Numbered from the stretch's first letter, positions 7,900-17,342 are shown. The stretch is DNA of 64,000 nucleotides from CAXXOK01 sp963675655 (GCA_963675655.1 OY776489.1:124001-188000); one strand, 5' to 3'. Program-made: numbers and translations. The notes: generated from the sequence alone by a model not told the origin.

Positions 7900-8793
7900 A
7901 TGAAAAAAACATGGATTGCGATTTTGCTGCTGCTCGTACTGCTTCCCTCCTTCGCGCTGGCCGGCAGGCAGTATATCATTACGGATAGTGATACCCGCAA
8001 ACTAACCAAGTCCGAACTTTGGGAGTGGGATTACGAATCCCTCGGCTATATTCTAAACGAAATTTTTGCCCGACACGGGTATAATTTTATTGTCGGAGGC
8101 AAGTACGACAATTACTTCTCCTCCATGCCCTGGTATACCCCCAACGACAATCCAGACAACTCATCCGCCTGCTACAGCCAGTTAAACTCGGTAGAGTGGT
8201 ACAACGAGCATTTGGTTAAAGAAGTGCGCGAAGAGATGCGAGTGCAGCATACTCATAACACAGGCGGTAAAAATTATCTTAGCTATATCAGCTTTGACTA
8301 TTTTGATATTCTCTCCGGCTTCACTTATACTCCGCTGAAAACTGGACAGAAGCTGAAGGTATACTCAGCGCCAAGCACAGCCTCGTATCGCGGGGCGAAT
8401 GGTAAAGCGCTTGTGAGCACCAACGGCAGCGTATACGTTGCCGGTTGGGAAAATGGGTGGCTGTTGGTGATGTACGAAACCAACAACGGTGCCGTACGCG
8501 TCGGGTACGTGCAGGGCTCGACGATCAAAGGTACGGTAAACGCCGCCGATTTGGATTTTTCCTATACTCTCGTTTCGTGCCTGCAAAACACCAGCCTTAC
8601 GGATGATCCCGCCACATTCAGCGCTTCCATCCGAACCATCCAAAAAGGCGAGAGTGTAACCTATCTTTCCACATACTACAATTCCCGCGCCTGGGCTTAT
8701 ATCGAAACAACAGTAAGCGGCAAAACCGTACGGGGTTTTGTAGCGGAGGATGCGCTGGATCTGGCCAATCAGTTTGAGGACGCATCCAAGTAG
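7900..8793 (+). CDS. Secreted YARHG-domain protein with SH3-like C-terminus
   Basis: 297-residue exported protein. Signal peptide at 1-22 (KK, leucine core, ALAG). The segment LNEIFARHGYNF (53-64) followed by YFSSMPWYTP is the YARHG domain, a short extracellular module of unknown function common in Firmicutes. The C-terminal half looks like tandem SH3-like modules, with LKVYSAPST at 152-160. The same LKVYSAPST block recurs in the 561-residue surface protein at 23067-24752. The ATG at 7900 is chosen over 7888 because the GAAAGGA site overlaps the earlier one. Monocistronic, with its own promoter and terminator. Confidence 0.75.
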   Translation: MKKTWIAILLLLVLLPSFALAGRQYIITDSDTRKLTKSELWEWDYESLGYILNEIFARHGYNFIVGGKYDNYFSSMPWYTPNDNPDNSSACYSQLNSVEWYNEHLVKEVREEMRVQHTHNTGGKNYLSYISFDYFDILSGFTYTPLKTGQKLKVYSAPSTASYRGANGKALVSTNGSVYVAGWENGWLLVMYETNNGAVRVGYVQGSTIKGTVNAADLDFSYTLVSCLQNTSLTDDPATFSASIRTIQKGESVTYLSTYYNSRAWAYIETTVSGKTVRGFVAEDALDLANQFEDASK

Positions 8794-8816
8794 TACACCC
8801 TCAATATTCTTAACTG

Positions 8817-8853
8817 GCGGCAAGCACAAGAATGTGTTTGCCGCTTTGCTTTT
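8817..8853 (+). terminator. Terminator after the YARHG gene
   Basis: Twelve-pair stem GCGGCAAGCACA/TGTGTTTGCCGC with a 4-base loop, then TTTGCTTTT. Confidence 0.85.
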
Positions 8854-8874
8854 CCATGCTAAATATGGTATGAT
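8846..8874 (+). promoter_or_regulatory. Predicted promoter for the DEAD-box helicase gene
   Basis: TTGCTT, 17-base spacer, TATGAT. The -35 lies inside the T-tract of the preceding terminator. A GGCGGCG/CGCCGCC hairpin (about 8893-8909) sits in the leader before the start codon; cold- or structure-dependent control of RNA helicases through leaders is known, but no specific mechanism can be read here. Confidence 0.6.
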
Positions 8875-8936
8875 AATCTTCCGTGCATTACGGGCGGCGC
8901 AGCGCCGCCAGGCACGTATATGGAAAGGATGTTGAC

Positions 8937-10415
8937 ATGGATTTTAATGAACTGCCGCTGATTCCGCCGATTTTAAAAGCGACGCGAGCCGCGGGTTATA
9001 CGGAACCTACCCCCATCCAGCAGGAAACCATTCCGCTGGTACTCTCCGGCCAGGATGTGCTGGGCTGCGCGCAAACCGGTACCGGTAAAACCGCCGCCTT
9101 TGCCTTGCCGATTTTACAGCAACTACAAAGCCGCGCCGGACACCCCAGCCGTCACCCTCGTGCGCTGGTTTTAACGCCCACGCGTGAGCTGGCGATACAG
9201 ATACAGGAGAACTTTCAATTGTACGGCAAGCACCTGCCGCTTGCCTCCTGCGTTATCTTTGGCGGCGTGAATCAGGCGCAGCAGGTAGCCCAGTTAAAGC
9301 GCAATCCTCCCATCCTTGTGGCTACACCCGGCCGATTGAACGACTTGATCGGTCAGGGGTATATCCACCTGGATCAGATTGAGATTTTCGTATTGGACGA
9401 AGCGGACCGCATGTTGGATATGGGCTTTATTCACGACGTAAAGCGCGTCATTGCCCAACTACCGCAGAACCGGCAAACGCTGTTTTTCTCCGCCACTATG
9501 CCCACCGAAGTGGAAAAGCTCGCCATGAGCATACTGCGGAATCCGCAGACCGTAAAAGTTGACCCCGTCAGCAGTACGGTGGATAGCATTCAGCAGACGC
9601 TTTATATGGTGGATAAAGCCAATAAGAAATATCTGCTGGCTGATCTGCTTGCCAAACCGGAAGTAGAGAACGCGCTGGTTTTTACCCGTACCAAGCACGG
9701 CGCAGACCGGGTTGTACGAGAGCTAAATAGAGCGGGCATTGCCGCTATGGCGATACACGGTGATAAAAGCCAGAGCGCCCGGCAAAATGCGCTAGGACAG
9801 TTTAAACGGGGTGCATTGAAAGTGCTGATTGCGACCGACATCGCTGCCCGCGGCATTGATGTTGCCGGTTTGTCCCACGTGATTAACTACGATCTGCCAA
9901 ACGAGCCGGAAGCGTATGTGCATCGCATCGGCCGTACGGGCCGCGCCGGTTTGGAGGGCGACGCCATCAGTTTTTGTTGCATTGACGAGATGAAAAATCT
10001 CTATGCCATTGAAAAGTTGATCGGGCGGAAAATCCCCCGTAAAGAAAGTAAATGGCCGATGGAGGTTTTCACCGAGACCGTTAAACAGCCCCGTCCGCCG
10101 CGTCCGGCACGCGTAAAAGATGTGAACATTCGCGGCGAGGCCAAAGCGCCTCGTACGCAGAGTGGTAGCACGAGAAACCGCAATGCACAACCGTTGCACA
10201 GCCGCGGGACATCAGCCGGAGCAAGCCGTTCCCCTGCCCGCCCTGTTGCGCAGTCTAGCCGCACTGCCGATGTTTCCCGCTCGCCTGCGGCTCCGCAAGC
10301 CCGTCCGCAGCGCCCGCAGCAGGCAGCGAAACCTGCGCACGCTGGTTCATATGCAAGACCAGCGGCCAGAACTGCCGCACGCCCCGTTAAGAAGCGGAAG
10401 TTTGAATCCCGGTAA
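8937..10415 (+). CDS. DEAD-box ATP-dependent RNA helicase
   Basis: RhlE-type DEAD-box RNA helicase, 492 residues, unwinding structured RNA in ribosome assembly or mRNA turnover. All core motifs are present: Q-motif PTPIQQE (25-30), Walker A AQTGTGKT (45-52), PTREL (81-85), TPGR (130-133), DEAD (154-157), SAT (185-187), ARGID (304-308) and HRIGRTGR (329-336). Residues from about 380 form a basic, Arg/Pro/Ala-rich disordered tail that probably binds RNA. The ATG at 8937 is 7 bases after GGAAAGGA; an upstream frame from 8883 is rejected. It stands alone between two terminators. Confidence 0.93.
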   Translation: MDFNELPLIPPILKATRAAGYTEPTPIQQETIPLVLSGQDVLGCAQTGTGKTAAFALPILQQLQSRAGHPSRHPRALVLTPTRELAIQIQENFQLYGKHLPLASCVIFGGVNQAQQVAQLKRNPPILVATPGRLNDLIGQGYIHLDQIEIFVLDEADRMLDMGFIHDVKRVIAQLPQNRQTLFFSATMPTEVEKLAMSILRNPQTVKVDPVSSTVDSIQQTLYMVDKANKKYLLADLLAKPEVENALVFTRTKHGADRVVRELNRAGIAAMAIHGDKSQSARQNALGQFKRGALKVLIATDIAARGIDVAGLSHVINYDLPNEPEAYVHRIGRTGRAGLEGDAISFCCIDEMKNLYAIEKLIGRKIPRKESKWPMEVFTETVKQPRPPRPARVKDVNIRGEAKAPRTQSGSTRNRNAQPLHSRGTSAGASRSPARPVAQSSRTADVSRSPAAPQARPQRPQQAAKPAHAGSYARPAARTAARPVKKRKFESR

Positions 10416-10436
10416 GAATCAACCTTAATTACTGTC

Positions 10437-10472
10437 AGGGAGCAAAGCGCTGCAACGCTTAGCTCCCTTTTA
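10437..10472 (+). terminator. Terminator after the helicase gene
   Basis: Stem AGGGAGC-AAGCG paired with CGCTT-AGCTCCCT (one A unpaired), followed by TTTT. The 230 bases to 10702 hold nothing recognised. Confidence 0.85.
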
Positions 10473-10702
10473 ATTATTAACCCGCTGTTGCTTATGGAAC
10501 AAACAAACCGTTAGTATACAAACGCGGCAGATACTCTAGTAAATATTACACTGCCATACTTCTGAGCTTCCATCGTTTAAACAGTACCCTTGCATTCAAA
10601 CGAATCACTATGCCTCAGCCCACAGTTAAGTAAGCGAAAATGAGCAACCCGCGTAAGTAAAGCCATGCGGCTAAAAACCCGATGGCAAGCATAGACGATG
10701 AG

Positions 10703-10729
10703 AGGAGCCGCGACAATGTCGCGGCTCCT
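10703..10729 (-). terminator. Perfect inverted repeat after the lipid-type cassette
   Basis: AGGAGCCGCGACA and its exact complement separated by one base. It lies 25 bases past the stop of the minus-strand megasynthase gene. The T-tract is weak, so it may be a terminator or a 3'-end stabiliser. Confidence 0.6.
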
Positions 10730-10754
10730 GTATGATGCCTGTATTCGATTTCGT

Positions 10755-13700
10755 TTACTTCCCCGTAGGCGGTAGCTGTATGCCCAACTCCTGCGCAAGC
10801 TCCACCAGCTTATCCAGCGCCTCCACAATTTGCTCCGGCTTATGCTCGCTGATTACGCAGAAACGCAAGCGTGCCTTGTTTTTCGGCACAGCGGGATATA
10901 CCGCCGGAGGTACGAACACCCCGCGTTCACGCAGTTTGTTGGAAAGCAGGAAAGCATTCTCGTCGCTGCCTACCAGTACAGGAATGATCGCTGTATGCCC
11001 GGCTAGGCAGATATTGAGATTGCGTTTTTTCGCTTCCTGCACAAAGCAGTCGATATTGCGCCGCATATCCGCCATAATCTGGGGATTATGCCGCACCTGC
11101 CGCACACTTTCCAGTGTAGCGGCCGCCAGAGGCGGCGAGATGCCCACGCTGAACACGAAGCCGGGCAGATTGTAGCGCAGATATTCAATCAAAGTCCGCG
11201 ATCCGGCCAAGTATCCGCCGCACGTGCCCAAGCCCTTGGACAGTGTGCCCATCTTTATATCAATATCGGTTGGTTCCAAATTGAAGTACTCGTCCACACC
11301 GCCGCCTGTTTCCCCGATAACGCAGGCGCTGTGCGCTTCATCCACCATCAGGAAACAGCCATATTTCTTCTTCAACGCCACAAAGGCGGGCACATCGGCA
11401 ATATCGCCATCCATGCTGTAAGCACCCTCAATGACGATTAGCACCTTTGCGTACTTACTGCGCTGCATGCGCAAAATGCTTTCCAGTGCTTCCGGGTCGT
11501 TATGCGGAAAGGGTTTGGCTGTGGCGCGACTCAGACGGCAGCCTTCTTCAATCGAGTTATGCGCCAGCGCATCGTACACGATCAAATCGTTTTTACCGCA
11601 GAAATTACCCACCAGCGTAACGTTTGTGGAGTGGCCGCCCACAAGTACCAGGCAATCCTCAGCATGCTTCCATTCGGCCAGTTCCTGTTCCAGCTCTTCA
11701 TGGATTTTCTTTTCACCCGCAAGCAGGCGGCTGCCGCTGGCACTGGTGCCGTACTTATCTATCGCTTCTTTCGCGGCCTCCATTACCTCCGGGCGGCCGC
11801 TCATGCCGACATAGTTATACGAGCCAAAATTAAGCACTTCATGTCCCGCCATCAAGCTTTTATCCCGCAGGGGCGATTCGTGGCAGACAAAGTAGGGGTT
11901 GTCCTCCCCTGTTGCCATCAGTGCCTGTATACGTTTCTGGAATGCAATGCACTCCGGTGCATCCTCAAAGCGCGTTACGGGCACAATTTCTTCATCTGGC
12001 TCGGACTGGCTTTCATATGCGCCTACTCCGTTGAGCTTGGCGTATACCAGCGCGCTCATATCGTTTACCGTCGTACAGCGGCCGTATTCCTCCACCGGTA
12101 TGGTAATGCTGAACTGTTCTTCCGCTTTCAACGACGCGGCCAGCACTTGCAGGCTATCGCCGCCCAAATCGTCGATGAAGTGTGCATCGTCGGAGAATGC
12201 ACCGCTTCCAAGGCTTAACGCGTCGGCATACAAGATGCGTACCTTTTGCTTGATTTCCTCCATTTGCAAATCGGAGGGCTGCACCTCCCGCGCGACCACA
12301 TCGGGCGCAGGCGCCTCCACCGGTGCGGCTTTCGCACCGGACATACGCAAGTCACGGTATGCCAGTTTATTTTGCTCTATCAGCGCTTTCAAGGTAAGAC
12401 GTTTGACTTTAATACCGTTTACCAACGGCAGCTGTTCCGGCGTTACTAGCACGCGCGTTACCCGCTTAAGCATCGGCAGCTTACTGTTAATGGCAATCAC
12501 CTGTTGCAGTATGCCCTCTAAAAATGCATCTTCCCGGTAATACTCGCCAACGTTCATTACCAACGCAATGTCTTCGTATTTTTGATTCTTGCCGGGTTTT
12601 TGAATGCCAAGTACAGTAAACTGTTCCGCGCCAATTAAAGTGGAAAACGCATCTTCCAGTTCATCGGGATATACGTTCTCCCCCGATTCATTGATAATTA
12701 CATCTTTGCAGCGACCCTCCACAAACATGCGGTCGCCTTTTTCCAGCCGAACCACATCGCCGGTGGGATACCAGCCGCCTTCCAGCGTATCCGGCGGTAG
12801 CAGTTTCCCATCCGCCAGTCTGCCGGTGTGGATGCTGTTGCCGCGAATCAGCATTTCGCCGCGACGGCCGCGAGCTTCGCTCGGGGTTACGCGGTATTCC
12901 ACATTGTTCAGCGGTTTGCCAACCGAACCGCTTACGCGTTTATGCAAGCTCATGGATGTTTCTACACTGGTCACAGCCGTTTCGGTCATACCGAAGCCAC
13001 AGATGGTGTAATACCCCAGCGCGTTTAACGTACGCAAATGCTCGCTGGGGGTGTGGCTGCCGCCCAGTATAATCACCCGTAGGTTGGAACCAAGCAGATT
13101 TGCGGTAACGCTGCCAAACAGCACTTTTTCGGCCAGTTTCAGGCCAAAATCCGGCGCAATGGTCTGTACACCAAGGCTGATGCCCTTGAGTATGGCAAAC
13201 ATACCGCGTTTGAACGCGCTTTGCTTGCTCAGTTTCTTTTGCAGACCAATGCAAAAATTATTTGCCAGCAGTGGCACTGCCATCAGCATATCCGGCTTGC
13301 ACTGCTGAGATGTTTCCAGTATCGCCTGCGGGGAACGGTTTGGCAAATAAATATTGCTAAAGCCAATAAACGCGACCCACATTACATTGGCCATAAAGCC
13401 AAAAACATGGTGGAACGGCAGGAAGGCCAAAGCCCTGCGGTGCTGGTTGTCCACAATGCGTTTTTGCGCATGGTATAAAAGCTCCGAGGAGAGCACCTGC
13501 TCCGCAATGGCATGTCCATGGTACACGAATATCCGGCTCGTACCCGTTGTGCCACTGGTGCATAGCGCTACCTGATCGCCGTATTCCGGCTTAAAATCAG
13601 CAGGCGCATCAGGGACGGCAAACAACTTTTCCGTATTGATCCAGGTTACCCCTTCGGGCAGCGGGCGCGTTTTGGGCGTGATAATCGCTTTGGCTCCCGC

Positions 13701-14048
13701 CTGCGTCAACAAATAGGTCGTCATCTCGTCGGACAGGGATGCATCAATCAGCAACGCGTTGTATCCCGCCCGGATCACGCCCCAGAAAATCGCTGGCCAT
13801 TCCTTACAGGTATCTACCGCAATACCGATATAAGCGCCCTTCGGCGCATTTGCAGCATTACGAATGAACGCCGCAAACCGATCTGTCATGCGGGCATAAT
13901 CGGCAAAGCTCAGGGTTTGTTCTTTGCCATCTTCCAGCCAAACGGCCGCCTCTTCCTGGTCGTAAGAAGTGATAATATCATATATGGTCTGCAAGCGCAT
14001 ATCGCCGCGCAGGGTTTGGCTGATGTTCTCAATACTGTATTGAGCCAT
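10755..14048 (-). CDS. AMP-ligase / acyl carrier / alpha-oxoamine synthase fusion
   Basis: Three enzymes in one 1097-residue chain. Residues 1-565 are an acyl-adenylate-forming ligase: TSGTTGTS (164-171), GFGMTETA (351-358), YPTGD (427-431), GENVYPDELE, and a late Lys in GIKVKR. Residues 590-675 are a carrier domain with GGDSL, Ser632 being the phosphopantetheine site. Residues 695-1090 are a PLP enzyme of the alpha-oxoamine synthase family (serine palmitoyltransferase, KBL, BioF): SASGSRLLAG, DEAHS (903-907) and GTLSKGLGTCGG with PLP-Lys938. The simplest reading is that an acyl chain is activated, loaded on the carrier, and condensed with an amino acid to an alpha-amino ketone. The preceding SDR gene stops directly before the ATG, so a keto-reduction probably follows. 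Chain length and amino acid cannot be read. Confidence 0.88.
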   Translation of the reverse strand: MAQYSIENISQTLRGDMRLQTIYDIITSYDQEEAAVWLEDGKEQTLSFADYARMTDRFAAFIRNAANAPKGAYIGIAVDTCKEWPAIFWGVIRAGYNALLIDASLSDEMTTYLLTQAGAKAIITPKTRPLPEGVTWINTEKLFAVPDAPADFKPEYGDQVALCTSGTTGTSRIFVYHGHAIAEQVLSSELLYHAQKRIVDNQHRRALAFLPFHHVFGFMANVMWVAFIGFSNIYLPNRSPQAILETSQQCKPDMLMAVPLLANNFCIGLQKKLSKQSAFKRGMFAILKGISLGVQTIAPDFGLKLAEKVLFGSVTANLLGSNLRVIILGGSHTPSEHLRTLNALGYYTICGFGMTETAVTSVETSMSLHKRVSGSVGKPLNNVEYRVTPSEARGRRGEMLIRGNSIHTGRLADGKLLPPDTLEGGWYPTGDVVRLEKGDRMFVEGRCKDVIINESGENVYPDELEDAFSTLIGAEQFTVLGIQKPGKNQKYEDIALVMNVGEYYREDAFLEGILQQVIAINSKLPMLKRVTRVLVTPEQLPLVNGIKVKRLTLKALIEQNKLAYRDLRMSGAKAAPVEAPAPDVVAREVQPSDLQMEEIKQKVRILYADALSLGSGAFSDDAHFIDDLGGDSLQVLAASLKAEEQFSITIPVEEYGRCTTVNDMSALVYAKLNGVGAYESQSEPDEEIVPVTRFEDAPECIAFQKRIQALMATGEDNPYFVCHESPLRDKSLMAGHEVLNFGSYNYVGMSGRPEVMEAAKEAIDKYGTSASGSRLLAGEKKIHEELEQELAEWKHAEDCLVLVGGHSTNVTLVGNFCGKNDLIVYDALAHNSIEEGCRLSRATAKPFPHNDPEALESILRMQRSKYAKVLIVIEGAYSMDGDIADVPAFVALKKKYGCFLMVDEAHSACVIGETGGGVDEYFNLEPTDIDIKMGTLSKGLGTCGGYLAGSRTLIEYLRYNLPGFVFSVGISPPLAAATLESVRQVRHNPQIMADMRRNIDCFVQEAKKRNLNICLAGHTAIIPVLVGSDENAFLLSNKLRERGVFVPPAVYPAVPKNKARLRFCVISEHKPEQIVEALDKLVELAQELGIQLPPTGK

Positions 14049-14885
14049 TTACGCATTTCCTCCCTTACCGTAATAGCCGCGCAAAATGCGGGCGTTCAGG
14101 GAAGGCGGCAGCACATCGTGCAGCACTACCGCCAGCAGCTGATCGGGCTTTGCGACACGCAAACGAAAACGCATTTTTCGGCGTTTTACATTGCGCAATA
14201 CGCGCTGCCCCAGTTTTTCCGGCAACAGACCGTTGCTTTCATCGTGGTGGATAATCGCGCAGGCTTTTTGGTACGCTTGTGCATAGGGGGAGCTTTGCTC
14301 CGCAGCCGCGGCGTGCAGCCGAGTATGCTGGCTGCCCCCGCGGTGATCACCCGGCTCTACCACGCATACCTGAATGCCGAAAGGCGAAGTTTCCATTGCC
14401 AGGCACTCGGCGTAACCCTCCACCGCATGTTTGGAAGCTGTGTACGCGCTTTGAAACGGTATCCCTAACAAGCCGTTGATAGATGAAAACAATACGATCT
14501 TCCCTTGTTTGGCGGTTCTCATGGCGGGCAGTGCAAGGGAAACCATGCCCGTCATCCCCAGAAAGTTGGTTTGCATAACACGCTCATACTCACTGTGCGA
14601 TGTGGGCTCACATGCACCCAATACCAGTACGGCAGCGCAGTAGATGAGCACATCCACAACCGGGCTGATGGCGAATGCTTTTTTCACAAAAGCCTCGCGG
14701 CTCTCCGCATCCGTCACATCCAGCGACAGGGTATGTGTTCGTCCATCGGCTGGGTCAACTGCCGAATTTGCGCTGAAAGAGCGCGCCCCGGATATCACCT
14801 GCCAGCCGTCGTTGGCGAATGCCTTTGCCGTCGCCAACCCCAGCCCGCTGGATGCTCCGATGACCCAAATGGTACCTTTTTTCAC
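14049..14885 (-). CDS. Short-chain dehydrogenase/reductase, 3-ketosphinganine-reductase-like
   Basis: Classical SDR of 278 residues that uses NAD(P)H. Cofactor motif GASSGLG (10-16), a conserved NFLG (107-110), and the catalytic Ser134/135, Tyr148 and Lys152 of YTASK are all in place. The GTG at 14885 follows GGAGGG by 5 bases. Its TAA stop is directly followed by the ATG of the fused AMP-ligase/carrier/oxoamine synthase, and that gene's ribosome binding site lies inside this one. By position and family it may reduce the 3-keto product of the synthase, as 3-ketodihydrosphingosine reductase does; that role is inferred. Other SDR substrates remain possible. Confidence 0.85.
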   Translation of the reverse strand: MKKGTIWVIGASSGLGLATAKAFANDGWQVISGARSFSANSAVDPADGRTHTLSLDVTDAESREAFVKKAFAISPVVDVLIYCAAVLVLGACEPTSHSEYERVMQTNFLGMTGMVSLALPAMRTAKQGKIVLFSSINGLLGIPFQSAYTASKHAVEGYAECLAMETSPFGIQVCVVEPGDHRGGSQHTRLHAAAAEQSSPYAQAYQKACAIIHHDESNGLLPEKLGQRVLRNVKRRKMRFRLRVAKPDQLLAVVLHDVLPPSLNARILRGYYGKGGNA

Positions 14886-14932
14886 AGAATCCCTCCGAAT
14901 AAGTGCGATATAAAACGGACTATAACAGTCGA

Positions 14933-14961
14933 ATTATACCGCAAAAGGCAAGGGGTTGCAA
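14933..14961 (-). promoter_or_regulatory. Promoter of the SDR/oxoamine synthase operon
   Basis: Minus strand TTGCAA, 17-base spacer, TATAAT, about 50 bases before the SDR start. A 13-bp palindrome, TTAGA-CAA-TCTAA (14971-14983), abuts the -35 on its upstream side and could be an activator or repressor site. The remaining stretch to 15295 holds no gene and nothing else I recognise. Confidence 0.8.
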
Positions 14962-15295
14962 CCAAATTCATTAGACAATCTAACCATTGTTTCGCGCCAA
15001 AAACCAGCAGAAAACACAATATCTTCTATCATTACGCTAAGAAAATAGCGTATATCCCGTTTATAAATTTATTGTAAAGGAGAAGCATTGAATGGAAAGG
15101 GACAGCTAACGGTCTTGTAGCGGTTAAAGTATCCAGCTTCTACGCTATTCAATCGTCCTTATTTTTATCTTCTTTTCGTTACTATTACTGCACCTTTGTA
15201 TTTATACTTCTTAGCAGGCAATTACCACAGTTTTAACCATTTTTCGTGACGGGTTTTTGGCTTTCTTCAGTTTTTCCATAACGAGTAACTTAATA

Positions 15296-15320
15296 TAAAA
15301 AACGCCGGTAAACCGACGTT
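15296..15320 (-). terminator. Terminator after wecB
   Basis: Minus strand AACGTCGG pairs with CCGGCGTT (one G-U) around TTTA, followed by six T; 14 bases after the wecB stop. Confidence 0.85.
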
Positions 15321-15333
15321 CAGGGCTTGCCTA

Positions 15334-16434
15334 TTATTTTAAATTCTTCGCCAATACATCGGCGATGTATTCGCTGGCATGTCCGTCTCCATAGGGATTG
15401 GCCGCATGTTCCATCTGTTTATATTTTTCAGGCACGGTCAACAGTTCCATCACCGCCTGATAAATCGGCTCTTCACCAGTTCCGACCAGCCGCAGTGTGC
15501 CGGCTTCCAGCCCTTCGGGCCGCTCGGTGGTATCCCGCATGACTAAAACAGGCTTACCAAGCGACGGTGCTTCTTCCTGTATGCCTCCGCTGTCGGTCAT
15601 AATCAAAAACGCACGAGCCATAATATTATGGAAATCCAGCACATCCAGCGGTTCAATCATATGGATGCGCTCACAGCCAGAAAAACAGCGGCTCGCCATT
15701 TCACGCACCGTCGGATTCATATGCATGGGATAGATCAGTTTCACATCGGGGGTATCGTCCACCACACGACGAATGGCGCTGAACATATGCAGCATTGGCG
15801 TGCCAAGGTTTTCCCGTCGATGCGCGGTAAGTAAAATAAGCCTGCTGCCGTTTGCCCATTCGATTTCCGGGTGTTTATATTGCTCGCATACAGTGGTAGA
15901 AAGTGCATCGATCACTGTGTTGCCCGTAATAAAAATATTCTTGTCCGGTTTCCCTTCCCGCAGTAAATTCTGCCGGCTCATATCGGTGGGGGCAAAGTAA
16001 AACCGGGCGATTAAATCCACCGCCTGCCGGTTGAACTCCTCCGGAAAAGGCGAATGCAGGTTGTAAGTACGTAAACCTGCCTCGACATGCCCAACCGGAA
16101 TTTGCAAATAAAAACAAGCTAACGATGTTACAAACGCCGTGGAAGTATCGCCGTGCACCAGTACGACATCCGGCTTTTCCGCCTCAAGGATATCGCGAAT
16201 ACGCTGCAGTATATTGATGGTAACATCAAACAGCGTCTGCTGTTTTTGCATAATGCACATATCGTATTTCGGTTCAATGTGAAAGCATTCCAGTATCTGA
16301 TCCAGCATTTGCCGGTGTTGTCCGGTAACACAGACCACAGCTTCAAATGCGGGGTGCTCCTCCAGCACGTGCACCAGCGGACACATTTTAATGGCTTCCG
16401 GGCGGGTGCCGAAGATGAGCATCACTTTTTTCAT
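15334..16434 (-). CDS. wecB: UDP-N-acetylglucosamine 2-epimerase (non-hydrolysing)
   Basis: Interconverts UDP-GlcNAc and UDP-ManNAc, the donor for teichoic-acid linkage units, enterobacterial-type antigens or capsules; cytoplasmic. At 366 residues it is the normal length. Motifs include FGTRPEAIKM near the start, the HVEAGLRT block, ITGNTVIDAL, LTAHRRENLG and the late DSGGIQEEAPSLGKPVLVMR, all typical of the family. It begins 47 bases after murI and has no clear promoter of its own, so the two wall-precursor genes are probably co-transcribed. The ribosome binding site is weak. Confidence 0.95.
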   Translation of the reverse strand: MKKVMLIFGTRPEAIKMCPLVHVLEEHPAFEAVVCVTGQHRQMLDQILECFHIEPKYDMCIMQKQQTLFDVTINILQRIRDILEAEKPDVVLVHGDTSTAFVTSLACFYLQIPVGHVEAGLRTYNLHSPFPEEFNRQAVDLIARFYFAPTDMSRQNLLREGKPDKNIFITGNTVIDALSTTVCEQYKHPEIEWANGSRLILLTAHRRENLGTPMLHMFSAIRRVVDDTPDVKLIYPMHMNPTVREMASRCFSGCERIHMIEPLDVLDFHNIMARAFLIMTDSGGIQEEAPSLGKPVLVMRDTTERPEGLEAGTLRLVGTGEEPIYQAVMELLTVPEKYKQMEHAANPYGDGHASEYIADVLAKNLK

Positions 16435-16481
16435 GTGTAAATCAACCCAATCCGCTGCAAGCAGCGTTAGTCGTAACGAGA

Positions 16482-17321
16482 TTATTTTACCGCTTCACCG
16501 GATGAATTGCAAATTTCTCCAATTGCCAAAGCGTACCATTTTTGCATTCTTTCGATAATCGCAGCATCCTGGGCGGTGGATAAAAACGAAATGTTGCCCT
16601 GTGGCTCAAGCGGTTTACGCACATCATCAGTACGAGGCGGTTCCGCCTTCAGCAGGTGCTCCTGTGTAAGGCGCTTTGCCAGTTGGCGGGCTGTGCCTTG
16701 GTTGCCATCCACCAGTGGAATACCGGCAGGTAAAAACGAGCGCAGCGCGGGGATGAGGAAAACATAATGTGTGCAACCCAATACAACGGCTTTCACCGGC
16801 TGGCGTAAGTACGGCGACAGCAGTTGCGCCAGTTTCGCCTGAATCAACGGGCCTTCCAATTCGCCCGACTCAATCAGCTCTACCAGTCCGGGGCATGGCA
16901 CAGGCAGCGCGTCCTGCCCGTAACGGGCCATGAGTGCGCGGAATTTTTCCAGTTTCAGCGTCATCGCGGTCGCCATAACCAGTATTTTACCCTCTCCAGG
17001 CAGTTTGGAGGCGGGCTTGAGCGCCGGTTCCATCCCTATTACCGGCATGGAAAGTTCGCTGCGCAACGCAGCCGCGGCAACACTTGTCGCCGTATTACAC
17101 GCAATCATAATCGCCTTGCAGTTGCACTCTATCAGCTGGTCAACCGCCATACGGGTAAAGCGCATTACTTCCGCAGGTTCGCGGTCACCGTAGGGGGCGT
17201 GCAGATTATCGCCCAAAAAAATAAAGTCCTCCTGCGGTAATGTTTTCGCTGCGCAAGCCAAAACGCTGATACCGCCAAAGCCGCTGTCCAGCACGCCGAT
17301 GGGCCGATCATCCACCGCCAA
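16482..17321 (-). CDS. murI: Glutamate racemase
   Basis: Makes D-glutamate for peptidoglycan by a cofactor-free two-cysteine mechanism. The 279-residue protein shows the DSGFGG motif (12-17), the first catalytic Cys in ACNTAT (Cys75) and the second in LGCTHY (Cys183), with the GDNLHAPYGD loop near residue 40. The TTG at 17321 with GGAGG just upstream, or the GTG six bases later, are both possible starts. Upstream of wecB in the same orientation. A promoter with a consensus -10 lies about 25 bases before the start. Confidence 0.95.
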   Translation of the reverse strand: MAVDDRPIGVLDSGFGGISVLACAAKTLPQEDFIFLGDNLHAPYGDREPAEVMRFTRMAVDQLIECNCKAIMIACNTATSVAAAALRSELSMPVIGMEPALKPASKLPGEGKILVMATAMTLKLEKFRALMARYGQDALPVPCPGLVELIESGELEGPLIQAKLAQLLSPYLRQPVKAVVLGCTHYVFLIPALRSFLPAGIPLVDGNQGTARQLAKRLTQEHLLKAEPPRTDDVRKPLEPQGNISFLSTAQDAAIIERMQKWYALAIGEICNSSGEAVK

Positions 17322-17342
17322 GCCACCTCCGATATTGGGCTT

